Of a DNA stretch of 64,000 nucleotides, positions 1 through 12,425 are shown one piece after another (the first letter of the stretch is position 1; the number at the start of each line of letters is the position of its first letter). This DNA is from Holothuria scabra (Eukaryota; Echinodermata; Holothuroidea; Aspidochirotida; Holothuriidae): positions 13,586,866 to 13,650,865 of the forward strand of contig CM074185.1 in assembly GCA_037179385.1 (NCBI GenBank). The letters run 5' to 3'. A program made the translations under genes and the position numbers. Under the pieces are notes generated by a model that was not told where the DNA came from, did not search any database, and worked only from the letters and a program-made list of their open reading frames with translations.

Positions 1-1864
1 TTTGTATTTCTACAGAAAATTTGAATAAAACCGAAATCAGTGACTGGATTAGTGAACTATTGAATCTTTAACTTTGGATATCGTTCACATTTAGTGAAGT
101 TAATAAACAAAATAAAATTTAAAATGCGAGAATAAAATGAAAATGTCCAGACTAATCTGTATTTGGGACAGGGGACAAGTACTTCATGTTCCGAATTCAA
201 CGAAAAACGTGTTTATAATTAAAAACAAAAATTCTTGACGTTTTAAGCAGTAAGGTGCAACCCCCTATAGTCTGTTTGGGGCGGTAAACACCTGGAAGAA
301 ATTTAATGGTCAACTTGTTGTTTGCGGTTTTCTTGTTTCTTGTTACACATAAAATTTTCTTTAATTAACTTCATCTTTTATTTCGTCCGTTAATTTCCCC
401 TTGCTGTATTTTTACCATTTACATTGTAACAATATAATGTTGGTTTGAGAAAGCACAGTGACTGTATTTTAGCCATATTTTACAAAATTATCTGTAGATT
501 TAGTCCGTGCAGGGAGTTGCAAGTCTGTTGCAACTCCCTGGTCCGTGAGAGCGTCACATTAGTTTTGTGTTTTGCGTTTCTACTTAAATGTTCTTTTATG
601 TAAAAAAAAAACACCTTTTTCATAACACAAGAAATGGTTCTGTTTCGAGATTAAAGTCAAAATTATATTCCTTTTTGAAAATAATGTCAATCTAAATGAG
701 TTTATGGTGAAAACATCATTTTAACTGGAAGAATTACTGAAGTAATGGTGTTCTCTTACACATAGTAGAAGAAAGCAACAACGCATAAGGTTCTAATTTC
801 AATGTACTGGTAAGGTACTTATGTATTAACAATTGCTTACATATCGGAATGTTTAACCTTCAAATCGCGCACAGCAGGATCTTTCGCGGAGTCGGTCTGC
901 GAGCTAGCACGCTACAAATGGTATTACGTAATCAAGTTTAATTAAAGATGTTTCCAATTTAATGTCAAAATGACGAGGGTTTTCTTTGGCCAATCCAGCT
1001 GAATCTTAAAAATGTTTTAGGGAATGATTTGTAATTTAGTTTTAAACCACGTGATTCTTTTTTTTTTTTTTTTTTTTTTTGCTGCTATGGGCAGAAAGCA
1101 CTCTAAAATCTGCGTTTCCAAGAGATTAATTATGAAATCACCTCTTTTTTAACTGGAAATTGACAAGACTTTTTTTCAAGATACCAAAATAAGACTTGTA
1201 ACTGTTTAAAGAAAAGTGTTTGAATTAATCAAACGTGAGGGAAATGCGTTTATTTTTTACATGTTTGGGCAGATATGGTTCAGTTTATCAGAAATTGTTC
1301 CTTATTTATTTTTTAGTAATTAAGTAGTTAAGTCTGTACACTAAACTGCTGAACACATTTGCACTAAACGTTCCTATATATGCCCAAAATGGCGAAAAAT
1401 CACGGAATTTTGACCTAACCGGAAGTTACGTTCAACAACTGGTCGTAGCTGCTTTGTGAAAATCATAGCACTTCCACTTTTGTGGAAGTTTTTAAAAAAA
1501 TTTTGATCATTTATGTTCAAATTTGTTTATGTGTATAGTGTTGATTAATGTCCATTGACAATATCTGGCAAAGATTTAACTAATAACAAGAAATTTAACG
1601 CGTCGGTAATTTTAACATTTTTGAAAACTTTGGATAAAATCGCATTAACCAAGACCATTAACTTAAAAATGTTGCAGTGTTGAATCATTACTGAGAGCAG
1701 CTGCCCACATCGAACTGTAACTCACGCTCAAATTTCGTCATATTGACAGCGAAAATGAATTTCAGCAAAGAGGACCGTCTTACCTAATGACGAAAAGTCT
1801 TTACACCCACAAATTTGGTCTGAAAAGTGTGTTATATATAATTATAAATAAACAACATCGTAAT

Positions 1865-2360
1865 GGGCGTATGGAATAACGTTTTAACATTTATTCAGGA
1901 ATTTCAGGTTTTTACAATTAATTTTAGATATCTCTAATTCAATTCCAGGTATCTTCAAATAATTGCAGATATCTTCAAATTATTTCCAGATCATTAAATA
2001 ATTGCAGATATCTTAAAACAATTTTAGATATCTCGAAATAACGAAGTATTCAAGATATCTCTAATTCAATTCCAGATATCTCTAATTCAATTCCAGATAT
2101 CTCTAATTCAATTGTAGATACCTCTAATTCTGATTCAGATATCTTGAATTCAATTTAAGATATCTCTAATTCTGTTTCAGATATCTTGAATTCAATTTTA
2201 GATATCTCTAATTCTGTTTCAGATATCTCTTATTCTATTTGAGATATATGTAATTCTATTTCAGATATCTAAAAAAGTGCATAATTTTAGATACCTGAAA
2301 TTTATTCGAGATTTCTGAAATTCCTGAATAAATGTTTAAACGGTATTCAATAGGGACGCC
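1865..2360. mobile_element. Hairpin element enclosing a ~21-bp minisatellite (copy 1)
   Basis: The ends are inverted repeats. The left end reads GGGCGTATGGAATAACG then ATTTATTCAGGAATTTCAG, and the right end is its imperfect reverse complement. The interior is an array of degenerate ~21-bp units built on AGATATCT plus AATTCAATT-type spacers, so many units are themselves near-palindromic. There is no coding potential. It looks like a non-autonomous DNA element whose core is a tandem array. The superfamily is not assigned because no target duplication is clear. Confidence 0.7.
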
Positions 2361-3181
2361 TGTGGGAAGTGCCCGCCGCTTAATTATTACCTTTCACGGT
2401 AATACGCGGGGTTACAGCACGTGGCAATTTTGAAAGTATAAGCATGCACTAACGCACTTTAACTACCTTCACACTGAGATTATTCGCACTACGTTCTGGC
2501 TCATCGAGGTGAAACGAGAAAGAACGGAATATGCACTGATTGGACGTAACTCACATGCACCGAATCTCACACACACTATCTTAGAATGAATCGCGGGAAC
2601 GGGCAAGGATGGGACAGCGGTCCAGAACGTCAACCCTTGTTTAACATTCAATTCCGTTTTACCCGTTCAAAGGACTAAGGTCGTATTTCGAATAAAATTG
2701 CCGTTCTAGGAACAGACTTGCCCTATTGTGAACGTGAAACGAACTGTGGGCGAAAACGAGGTAAAAATTGTGCAAAAGGTGAAAATGAGTACCATCCATC
2801 ACCGATGTTGGTACGTACCCCTCCCGTACTACCCTTTCTCTGACAGACTTTACTACATTTCATTACGTCGTCGAACCTAACTTCATTATGCTTGGTGCTT
2901 AGTGTTTGGTGCTCAGCAAAAGCAAGGAAGTAGGAAAAACAGGCTTGTAAACCACAACTGGAAAAAGGCCTTGACCGACCCGAATTAAACCGGTTAGAAA
3001 CTGGGCTGTAAACCTCCAACTAACTAACTACTTTTCTTTTCAGGATTTAGAAAATTTCCAGGGAGATTCTCCTACGTCCAGTGGATACGAGGTCCTCTAA
3101 ATCAAGGCGTACAATTTTTTAACCAGATGTCAATTAATGCAGACAGGTAGAATGACTAGTAAAATGGGATCATATTTGAAC

Positions 3182-3216
3182 CATGGAAGTACTACCTCGG
3201 AGGTAGTACTTCCATG
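3182..3216. repeat. 35-bp near-perfect palindrome
   Basis: Two 17-bp arms, CATGGAAGTACTACCTC and its exact reverse complement, are separated by a single G. Copy 2 has the same structure at 37411-37445 with one mismatch. Related GAAGTACTACCTCGG pieces occur near 21208, 23430 and 25048, so this is probably a fragment of a dispersed repeat end and not a unique site. Confidence 0.75.
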
Positions 3217-4037
3217 TTTAAACGAAGCAGTTGATGTTTTAAAATTAAGTTGGGGTTTTTTAGAAGTTATTTCCTTTCAAAAATACAAATTAGAGAGTAT
3301 AGTTAACTGCGCTGTCGTCCCTTACGAATTTTTTGGTCATGTGGTTTGTTCGTTTATGATTAAGCCTATTGTGTGGTTGCTTCAACAGAAAATAGGGAAC
3401 CGTCTGGAAATATCATTGAGGTCAGCCTAGATAAGCGATAAATTAGTTGCCCAGCAGTAACGTCGACGATTTTTTGAGCAGGGGTCACGAAATTTTGTCA
3501 GGGGGTAAAATTTCTTATTTTTTCCTTCTGGGAGTAATTGTACGTTCAAAAGTACGCAACTGACAAAAGGGCACTTACTGGACACACCCTCCCCTGTAGC
3601 TGCATCAATGTTGTTTATTCATTACATTACGTTAGTACTGATTCCCATATCCTACTGTGTAGCTGTTATATGGCATTTGATTCTTCTTTGAAGTGAAGTT
3701 CACGTGGTGACCTCCAATCACACATCTGCCTGCTTTATTTTTTATTTTATTTATTTGTTTTTTTGCAAGACCTACAAACCCTCCTCTCAGATCCTCCACA
3801 TGACATTACCATTTTATCCTGCCCTTCAGATGGAATCCTGAAAACGTTCTCATTTCTACAGCTCATCTACACAAGACTCACCGGCATACTTTGTAAACCT
3901 TCTCTTGATTAAGTGTGCAGTATGCATAACCAATCCCATGTTCCATATATAGCCTCTGAAACAACTATGTGGGGCTCGCCTTAAAGTTTCAGGAACATTA
4001 TTGGGAGTACGGGTATTCATGTGACACTTTATATATA

Positions 4038-4414
4038 CCACGGACTTCCTATACATGGACAGAGCATACTGCATGCATGGTACAATGTCGCTACCGTGCG
4101 TGTGAGAAAAAGCGCACCAAGATGGCCGTCTGCTTTGCTTCTGTGTTAAAGCTTGGGCAGGTTTTGCAAGAAAGTTGAATTTTATTTAAAATATGGCAAT
4201 GTAAGGTCAAAATCACTTCACATATTGCACGATTATGATATTATTGCCCATTTAAGTTAAACTTCTGTTTAAAATGTCACAGAGTCGTCGTTAAATAAGA
4301 CGATTTATAGCTTCACGGCGGCCATCTTGGTGCGCCTTATTTGTCCTAGACGGTGGCGACCATCTACGGATAGGACGCACACGTTACATGCTTTGTCCAT
4401 GTATATAAGTCCGT
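4038..4414. mobile_element. MITE with CCACGGACTTCCTATACATG ends
   Basis: The left end matches the reverse complement of the right end (CATGTATATAAGTCCG). Inside, the block with GTGTGAGAAAAAGCGCACCA faces an inverted GCCATCTTGGTGCGCC block, so the element folds on itself. The counterpart in copy 2 lies around 38290-38660. A better preserved relative is at 25125-25514, and a larger one is at about 4688-5690. Confidence 0.6.
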
Positions 4415-4687
4415 AATCTATACATACAATCTTTTCTTCAATGAAGCTCATAAGGGTTTTACCATGGAACTCGATATTCCGTAATAACTCCATGCTTTAC
4501 CGAGCCTTTAACACAGGGGCGTCTCCATGATATTTTGATATGAGGGGCAAAGCATGAGTTGAGTGTTCCTTTAATATTTTTCTTTTTCCTTTCCTTTTCA
4601 CATGTTCTTTCGAATACAGGAGACGCTCTCCATCTGCCTCCTCCATCTGATACCGTCCCTGCTGTACCAGTTATCCTTGTAAGTGGT

Positions 4688-5690
4688 AAGTCACGGACTT
4701 CCTATACATGGACAGAGCATACTGCACGGTAGATTGTCGCTACTGTACATTGTCGCTACCGTACGTGTGAGAAAAAGCTCACCAAGATGGCCGTCTGCTA
4801 TGGTTTTGTGTTTTTCATTAGCTCAAGTATAGTTTGAATCAACAGATTTTGCAAGAAACTTAAAGGGGAGTTTAAGCAAAAATTTAATTTTCATAAGTGA
4901 AAGGGGAACAAAATCTCCACAGTGTGGTGAAAGTTCCATTCAAATCGGACATGTATTTCTTGAGATATCAGAAAAAGAAGTCAGTAGATTTGTGTTCAAA
5001 AGTGAGTTTAAGGGCAGCAGAGCTTATATCACTTCTTCACATTGACAAGGAATGCTTTGTTTCCCTTTGTTTTATCGGACTGTTGTGTTGACCTTGAAGT
5101 TAATAGGAGTATGACCTCCTTGTGGTGGATGCAAAGTTTGTAAAATTCTAATGCTACTTATGCAATCACATTTTAATAATATGGGATTGTTGAGGAGAAA
5201 ATCCAGCTGAAAGTTTAAAGAAAAACAAAAGACTGCCCATTAATGTGGGGATATGATGTCATATGTGCTTGCTGCAAGTTCACATTTTGTTGAAAATGTG
5301 AACACTTTACGTGCCTATATCTCGGGAACCACACATCGGATTTCAATGCAAATTTCACCAAAATGGAAAGAATAGCTACTCCTTTAACATACCAAATCCT
5401 GTAGTAACCTTAAACCCTTCTTTTAAAATATTTTCGAAATAATGCAAGGTAAGGTCAAAATCACCAATCGTATTGTAGGAATAATGTTGTTTCCCATTCA
5501 AGTTTAACTTTAAACGTTGAAATTATTACGGAGTCGTCAAATCACACAAATTATAGCTTCACGGCGGCAATCTTGGAGACTCAGTGCTTTTTTTTTTGCA
5601 CCAGTCGGTGGCTACAATCAACGCACACGACGTACGCCTTACATGCTCTGTTCAGGGAGTTGCTTTGTTCATGTATATAGGAAGTCCTTG
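4688..5690. mobile_element. Longer member of the GGACTTCC-ended MITE family
   Basis: It begins with the same CACGGACTTCCTATACATGG end and closes at about 5690 with CATGTATATAGGAAGTCC in inverse orientation. The interior includes a dispersed segment near 5310-5430 that also occurs near 16930-17050, so it is probably composite. The copy 2 version is at about 38945-39950. No transposase was seen. Confidence 0.5.
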
Positions 5691-5736
5691 GGATAAGTAT
5701 AAATGTAGAGCAGCAGGTCCGAAATCCAAAGACCGG

Positions 5737-5796
5737 TCTGCGACTACGACAAGAGATACGAAAAGTATCTGTGCTTGGCCAATTCTCTAATTACGG
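5737..5796 (-). pseudogene. Relic first exon of a C-type lectin
   Basis: On the minus strand this stretch aligns with the signal-peptide part of the lectin exon at 19864-20015. The shared core reads CTTTTCGT.TCTCTTGT.GTAGT.GCA. The start codon is gone and the reading frame after the signal region is not conserved. The sequence just upstream (5820-6080) also matches the 5' flank of that exon (about 20040-20300), so this is an old duplicate of a promoter plus first exon. No matching exons 2 or 3 were found downstream. The copy 2 equivalent is at 39990-40045. Confidence 0.55.
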
Positions 5797-7471
5797 TACG
5801 TGTTTGAAAATCTTAACGGCTCTTTTCAATCCAAAGTTGTAAGAAAATAAGTTATGGATATGTTGCACTCAGCGAAGCCAAGATCTTATGAATTTATGAA
5901 CCCAACTCATAAGAAAGTTTTTATGACCTATATCAGTTTCTATCCTATTAGTTTCTCATTTCCATCCAACCCTCCCCCTTGTCTTGCATTACATTTTCTT
6001 CAAACGAGATATGAAAGTTGATTCCTGTTTTTGTTTTTTTAGGGAACGTCATATTTTCGATTTATCGTTTTGGACTCATGAAGTTGACTTATGAAGCAAC
6101 TCTCTGGCAAAGAGTCGTTCGGCGAAACCAAACCTGAGACTGCTTCCCCAAAAAGCTGTACATCCACTGAAGGACCACACTTGACCAACCTCAAAGCCCT
6201 CGGACCATTTACGTCATTGGCTTGTCATGTATGGCTACATTCTAGACTGGATGAGAAGAACAGATACAACACACGACCTTATCCAAAAGGCCGAGAAACC
6301 CATGAAATTTTCTTTTTCTTAAGTCCTCCCGACCCTCTGGCAAAGGGCCGTTCGGTGAAACCAAGCTTTAAACTGTTTCCCAAAGAAGCTGTTATGTCTA
6401 CTGAAGGACAACATTCGTGAAGTTTTCTTGCCGATACTCAAATCTAGGTCAACAAAAATCCCTCTTTGCCATAGCCAGAAAAATGTAAAGGAGAGACCCT
6501 AACCTGTAGTCAGGGTATCTGGTGCCAGCATTAAAGTGCAGCTTCATATGCAGAACAAAAAAATTGGTATAAATGCCTCCAAGATTGATGGCACTGGAAA
6601 TGGCACTTCCCGGGCCTATTTATCGTATAACAATAGGGAAATATTGGCCATAGCGTATAAACAGTAGTATCCTAATTGACGAGAAATGGTCTCAAGGGGG
6701 GTGTTGTTATGTACGTTTGGAAATCTCACTAATAAACCAACCGTTGATTAATAGAAAAGTTAAGAAATTTGGTATTTCCAGCTAGGTCACTAGGTCGAAC
6801 GTACCTGTCCTGCCTGTACGCTGCTTACACATGCGTAAACATATAGAAGCCTAGGTAGCGAACGTTTAGTACTTCTTCAGTGAATTCACAACTGTCACAA
6901 GGACTACAGTTACAGTTCTCAATAAATGTATTAATCTCCGAGCATTTATTCCAACTAGCTACGAGAAGCCTTAATTTCAAATTCTGATTCAGTTTCATTT
7001 CGCTAGAACAGTAGAAAGCTTTAGCAAAAAATATCCGACAAATGGACTTTTGCCGAGTGTCAAACCTGTCGTAAGAGTTGTTATTTAGTGATGAAGTTTG
7101 TCTCCAACACAATGCTTCACTGTAATGCACCAAACCCTTTTAACATAAATGTAGTAGTCTCTCTGTATTCGACAAATCAAGTCATCTGCACTCGATTTTA
7201 AGTCATCAACTCGAGTCTCTATGTTATTTTAACAGGGAAAAATTGCCCAGAATTTTCGAGTTCGGTAAACAGGTTAGACTTGCTTTTAAACTGTGTCGAT
7301 CTGAAGAGATCTGAACTGGAAGCTCACTGATAAATCCTGGATTAAGTGGTCAACTAGGAACGGCTAAATCTCGGTATACTTTTCTATCGTGATGTTTTTT
7401 TTAGTTCAACCTTTACCCTTCACCAATCTTTAAAAATCTAAGTCCGTATACTGATGCATTTCGCCATCTCC

Positions 7472-10400
7472 TTAAAATCGTGGCAATTTGCAAATGTACT
7501 GATATGTGTTGGTCACGGTTGCGTCATGCCAAAGTCCATAGTTACGATTATTTGGATGCATCATGACGGCCCCTTGTTGGCTACTACCGCCACCTGGCTC
7601 ACCGGTAGCCCAGTTGGTAAAATCCGCCCGAGTACCGTCTGTCCAGACGAAAGTTCCTTCTTCCGCTTCATCGTTCAGACCGATCCAAACATGCCAGTTA
7701 TCTGCCTGTCGATATAATGAAAGAATGGACTTTTGAGTAAATTCAGACTTGGCATTTTATACAATTTTATGGATTGCCAGACCTGTAGCTAGGTAGAGTA
7801 CGGAAGTGAGGAAAAATGACTTTCATGGACGAATTATTTTTCAAGACTGCGTGTCCAAATAGATAAACATTATTAAGTCAATTAAAAACAAACTTCAAAC
7901 TGAGCAAAAGGTTCAGAGGAGGTGTGGGTGTTGTGGTCCCCTTCCTTCCTCCTCCGTTTGGCTAATGGCCTGTGAACTGAGGTGGCAGCAGAACATGCTC
8001 ACGAATCAATCTAAGCGTTGTTGAAATCTTAATGCGAACCATGGGCAACATTCCTTGGGGATAAATAGACAACCTAACAATATTGGAAATGCATCCATTT
8101 ATTTCATATTTGTACACAGTAATGTTTTGACGGAAATGACCAAGATGCCCCTCTCACTCACGCGCAAACCCACGCACACAAACACACATACTAGTAGAGG
8201 CCTACGCTACTTTTATGAACAGATGAACAGTTTAAAGAGATCACAACCAAACGTGAATAAAAATTTCCATGCGTGTAAGCTTTCAAGTGCACGCTATCAC
8301 GGACGTCAGTAGCAAAAAAAAAAAAAACAACAGGGGAAAGTTTGGTTTGATCCAGATGCTGGGAAATTTCTTATTTCGGAGAACTCAAGTTACTTGTTAA
8401 AAATTGGCACATTTTCCGGTGGTGTAGCCAGAAATTTGCAAGGACGAAATCTGTGGGAAGAGGACTAAATTTAGCGCATCATAATTTGGCGCGAGCCGTC
8501 AACAAAACCGTTGCAAAAACAATTTGGAGATAGCTGAAAATGTGCCTTGGTAGGCTTTGTAATTTGCATCTAATCATTTCCTTTCTAAAATCCTATGTTT
8601 TGGAAACTTCTACGGTCCGAGAGATAATCTCTTTCGGGGAAAATGGTTTTCCACCAGATATGAGGAATTACGGCCGTTGGTGACGCCAATTTAAATTTCT
8701 CCCTTGATGATTTGATATCCTACCGCGCAAATTCAATGCAGACGAACGTTCAAAACACGTAGAAACTTCCATCGAACTAAGGAGATAGATATTTGGAGCA
8801 TTTAGAAACTTTGTTGCCAGGAGAACAAAAAGCCGAAGCATGTCTGGTAGTTCATCGCGCAGATTTGAGATATCGAGCAAATTTGTCAAGTTCTGTGTCT
8901 TAAGCTAAATTTTTAGACTCGACACAGCCGCAAGATTTAAGCGATTTTTTCTACCGAAAGTTGTGTAAGTTACTCGTGCTCGCACTTGTGCTCATGCAAT
9001 AATACGTTGTTGAAAGTTTCATGTGATTTCGGTCTATGATGGTAAACAATTACATTGCTTTGAATATATCCACATTTATAAATCAAAGCGACGGCTGTGA
9101 AGATGTACACAAGAAGTGCTCATGAATATTTATGCTGCAAATTTTCCCCCGATCGGAAGAATTTTCATTTTCATCCAAATATGGTTATCTCCCTAACTGC
9201 TCTAGAGATATTTTCTAAAATAAATCGGTGTTATTTTTCTGCAAGTGTGTCATTTTCCAAAGGTTCCAAGTACCACCTCCGATTTGACGTCCATGTATAC
9301 ACTACACTCTTAAAACACTGGGCAATATTTTCGTTGGGTAAAACGCTTTGGTTAAATGTTGGTCAAACTTTGCTCATTTAATGGTAAAAACGTTTCTTCG
9401 ATTCACGTTTATTCCACTATCCAATCATTGGGCAAACTGTTAACAAGCTTACACTCAACGGTTGGGCATATATTTGGTCTATCTACTTGTTGGGTAATTA
9501 ATTGCTAATTAGCATAATGTTTGCTCATTGGTTGGGCAATAAACTTTGCGCGTTCCGCATACGTAAATGTGATAAAAGCATTGCACACAATGAACATGTG
9601 AAAGTTAAGAACAGGCGCGCGTACGTACGTATTTCTCAGTGGTTCAAAGTCATTAGCAGCTCATCAAACGACAACTATCTCGCTGATTAATGTCTCAGAT
9701 TACCTTGAGGAATGGAGCTTGGGGGTTCTTGAGTGTGTTTTAGGCTAAATACGAGTACAAGGAGTTGTGTGGAGTATTTAATGTTTATATCGAAGATATA
9801 ATCAACACGATTTAGGAAGAAACTGGTGCTGCTACTGAGCCATGGCCGAAACGTTCGCCTGCTCATCCAGGCTAGGCTAACATAGCCTAACACTATGTTT
9901 GGTACTGTAATGTGTCAATGTGAGTTTGATTAGCCTACAGACTAGGCTAGCCTACATCCTTTGGCTTACTATGGCAGCATCACGGTTTCCTAATCGTTTG
10001 ATTCTATCATTGGATACTTCTCTCCTTGCCATGTGCTCATATTTATTTCAACACAATCTTCAAGTCTTCATGATGCCTTATTGTCGGATAATCTGAGCCT
10101 GATTTATAAATGGCCACATTTACTAGGGCAATGCACTAGGGATTAGCCCAACAGTTGGTTAAAGAATATGCCCAACTGATGTTGAAAAAGCACCCACGGT
10201 TATGGAAAAGATGATTAACGTTTAACCAACGGTTGGTGAATGCATTTGCCCAACATCTTAATAAAAGACGTGCCCAACAAGTGGGTATGTTTTAAATGCT
10301 CATTTACCAAACAGTTGGGTAGTTTCCTGCCCAACAGTTAGGTTCAAACTTTACCAAATTTGGTTGGTTAAAGTTTTGCCCAACTGTTTAGGTTGTTGAA

Positions 10401-12384
10401 TAGATGCCCAGTGTTGGTCAAAAAGTTGGGCAAATTTTGCCCATTTTTTTTAAGAGTGTATATGAATCTGGTTACCAAATCATGATCGTTAGATTTGTTG
10501 GCCATTTGTGGGGTCCATCATTCGTTCGTACCACAAATGGAGAATGGAAAATGGAGCTGTTTGGAACCATATAAAATATTCGTAGTCAATTATCACATTG
10601 TTAAAATTAGGGCTGATGTTCACTGCAGCAATTCTCGTTATTGTTTGACTGCAGGATTCCAACGTTCAGTCGATACTCATGTATGTCAAGGTACAGACAA
10701 ATCCGAACGATCAAGTAATGGAATTATTTAGTCGGTCATAACTGGGGTATATCAGCTTTAATCTTTCATATTATTTGTTTAAATGTGGCATGGATGGTTG
10801 TACCCTAAAATACCTCTTGATTCGCCTAATTTCACTAAAAATGTGTTTTCAGAATTTCATGTAGACAATATAATTTGGGCGATTTAAGACTGTTGGACCC
10901 CATTAGTGGTCGACTTCACTACAGCTGTTCGGAATTTTCCATACAAAATCATGGAGCTACCTTTAATATCTGTAATAGCTTCATAACGAAATGCACATGG
11001 GTTTATTAAAAGGTAGGCTACGTACATGACCTTCCGTAGCGCCTACACATTATCTATAGGGGTCGTGCACCGATGTCACTGCGTTGCGCATCTCCCTATT
11101 TTGTCGTCCAGTCGTTCATTGAACAGCAGTTGCTACTACTGCTGTTACGCACACGTAACGGTAACACATGCACTGCGCATGATCAGTGACGTCCAGTTTA
11201 CCAAACTGAAGCAAGCACATCCCCATATCCTCACATAAATGAACAGTCTGCTGTTTTTCTTTAAACTTTTCCACCGATTTTATCCTCAACAATCCCGTGC
11301 GACCAAAATTGTATAAGTGGCTTGAGAGCTTAACAAACTTTTCATTTCCCATGGGGAGGTAAACCCTTGTGGTTTGGGGTTGAAGAATATACCCACGGTA
11401 TTTCCTGTCTGTCGTGAGAGACTGGGGAAGGCTTGAGCGTACTTGCACCGTACTTGAAAACAGGTTTGGACTTGACCCTCTCTTGAGACTTTACCTTTTC
11501 ATCTACCTGACACTATAATACATTAGTGTTGGTGTGTCGTTAAATCCCATCTAACTACCTCCGGAAAGGCCATTTGTATAAACTTCAAATGTCAACATAA
11601 CAGACTGAAAAAAAGAAAAAAAAACCTTCCTTGTCAATTTCAAGAAGTGGTTTAGCCTCAGCTTGCATCAAGATCAGTCATACAAAGTTGGTCTCCGCCA
11701 AGTACCCAACTTGATTTCCTAGATGACAGATGGCGCTACAAAGTGAGGGCAGTATCTCAGGAGATCAAGACCGCGCTTGGCCTCAAGACCCCCAGAATAG
11801 ACGAATGTAAAAGGGATAGGGCAAAGAATAAATAGGTCATTCGTTTTTCACACAATTTTAAAGAATGATAATATATACGGCAACATAGGTCCTACCTCGG
11901 AATCCTCAGTATATGACTTGAAGAGCGCCGCCAAATAATCATTCTCTTCTTGAGAGTGAATGGAAACCAGGTAAGCAAACTTAGAACCACTTCCATGTTG
12001 GCGACAGTTGTAGCGAGCGTCTGCCAGGGTAACACGTTGTCCGAAGAACCTGAAAAAACAAAATGTCATTTTTATACACTCTATAAAACACCCTGGTAAA
12101 TTTTCACCAAGTTTCGTGTTAGTATTCCAGCTACACAATCTTAATAAATTTAGCCAGGAATTCTTCAAATTATTCAGGTAACCAATAAACTGGTGAATTT
12201 AACTAAATACCTAGTGACTATCTTAGTTGACCTGTACTTCGTTAATGCCAATTATAATTTCTGGTAAAACTTTCCAGCTAATGCACCCCAAAAATGGGTA
12301 ACAGTAGAAAGTCAAGCATAAATTTATCGGCTTGCATTGAGAATCATGTATGATTTGCTTTCTTAATGACTGCCAAAATCGCTT

Positions 12385-12425
<41 letters not shown>

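Larger units (their letters stand above)
1..7471. other. Gene-free spacer, copy 1, rich in dispersed repeats
   Basis: I find no supportable complete gene here. The stretch holds the hairpin minisatellite element at 1865-2360, a 35-bp palindrome at 3182-3216, members of the GGACTTCC-ended MITE family (4038-4414 and about 4688-5690) and a relic lectin first exon near 5737-5796. The block near 5820-6080 resembles the sequence upstream of the lectin exon at 19864-20015. The short open frames here do not resemble any protein I know, and several are interrupted or altered in the matching copy 2 sequence. Confidence 0.7.

Noticed and set aside
7454..7717. Plus-strand open frame of 87 codons, repeated at 42480-42749
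   Set aside because: It is the antisense shadow of lectin exon 3, which reads on the minus strand with proper splice acceptor, WIG motif and stop.
8160..8200. CA-rich stretch as a CRISPR-like or structured array (also 43185-43217)
   Set aside because: It is a simple CA microsatellite. There are no spacers and the genome is eukaryotic.
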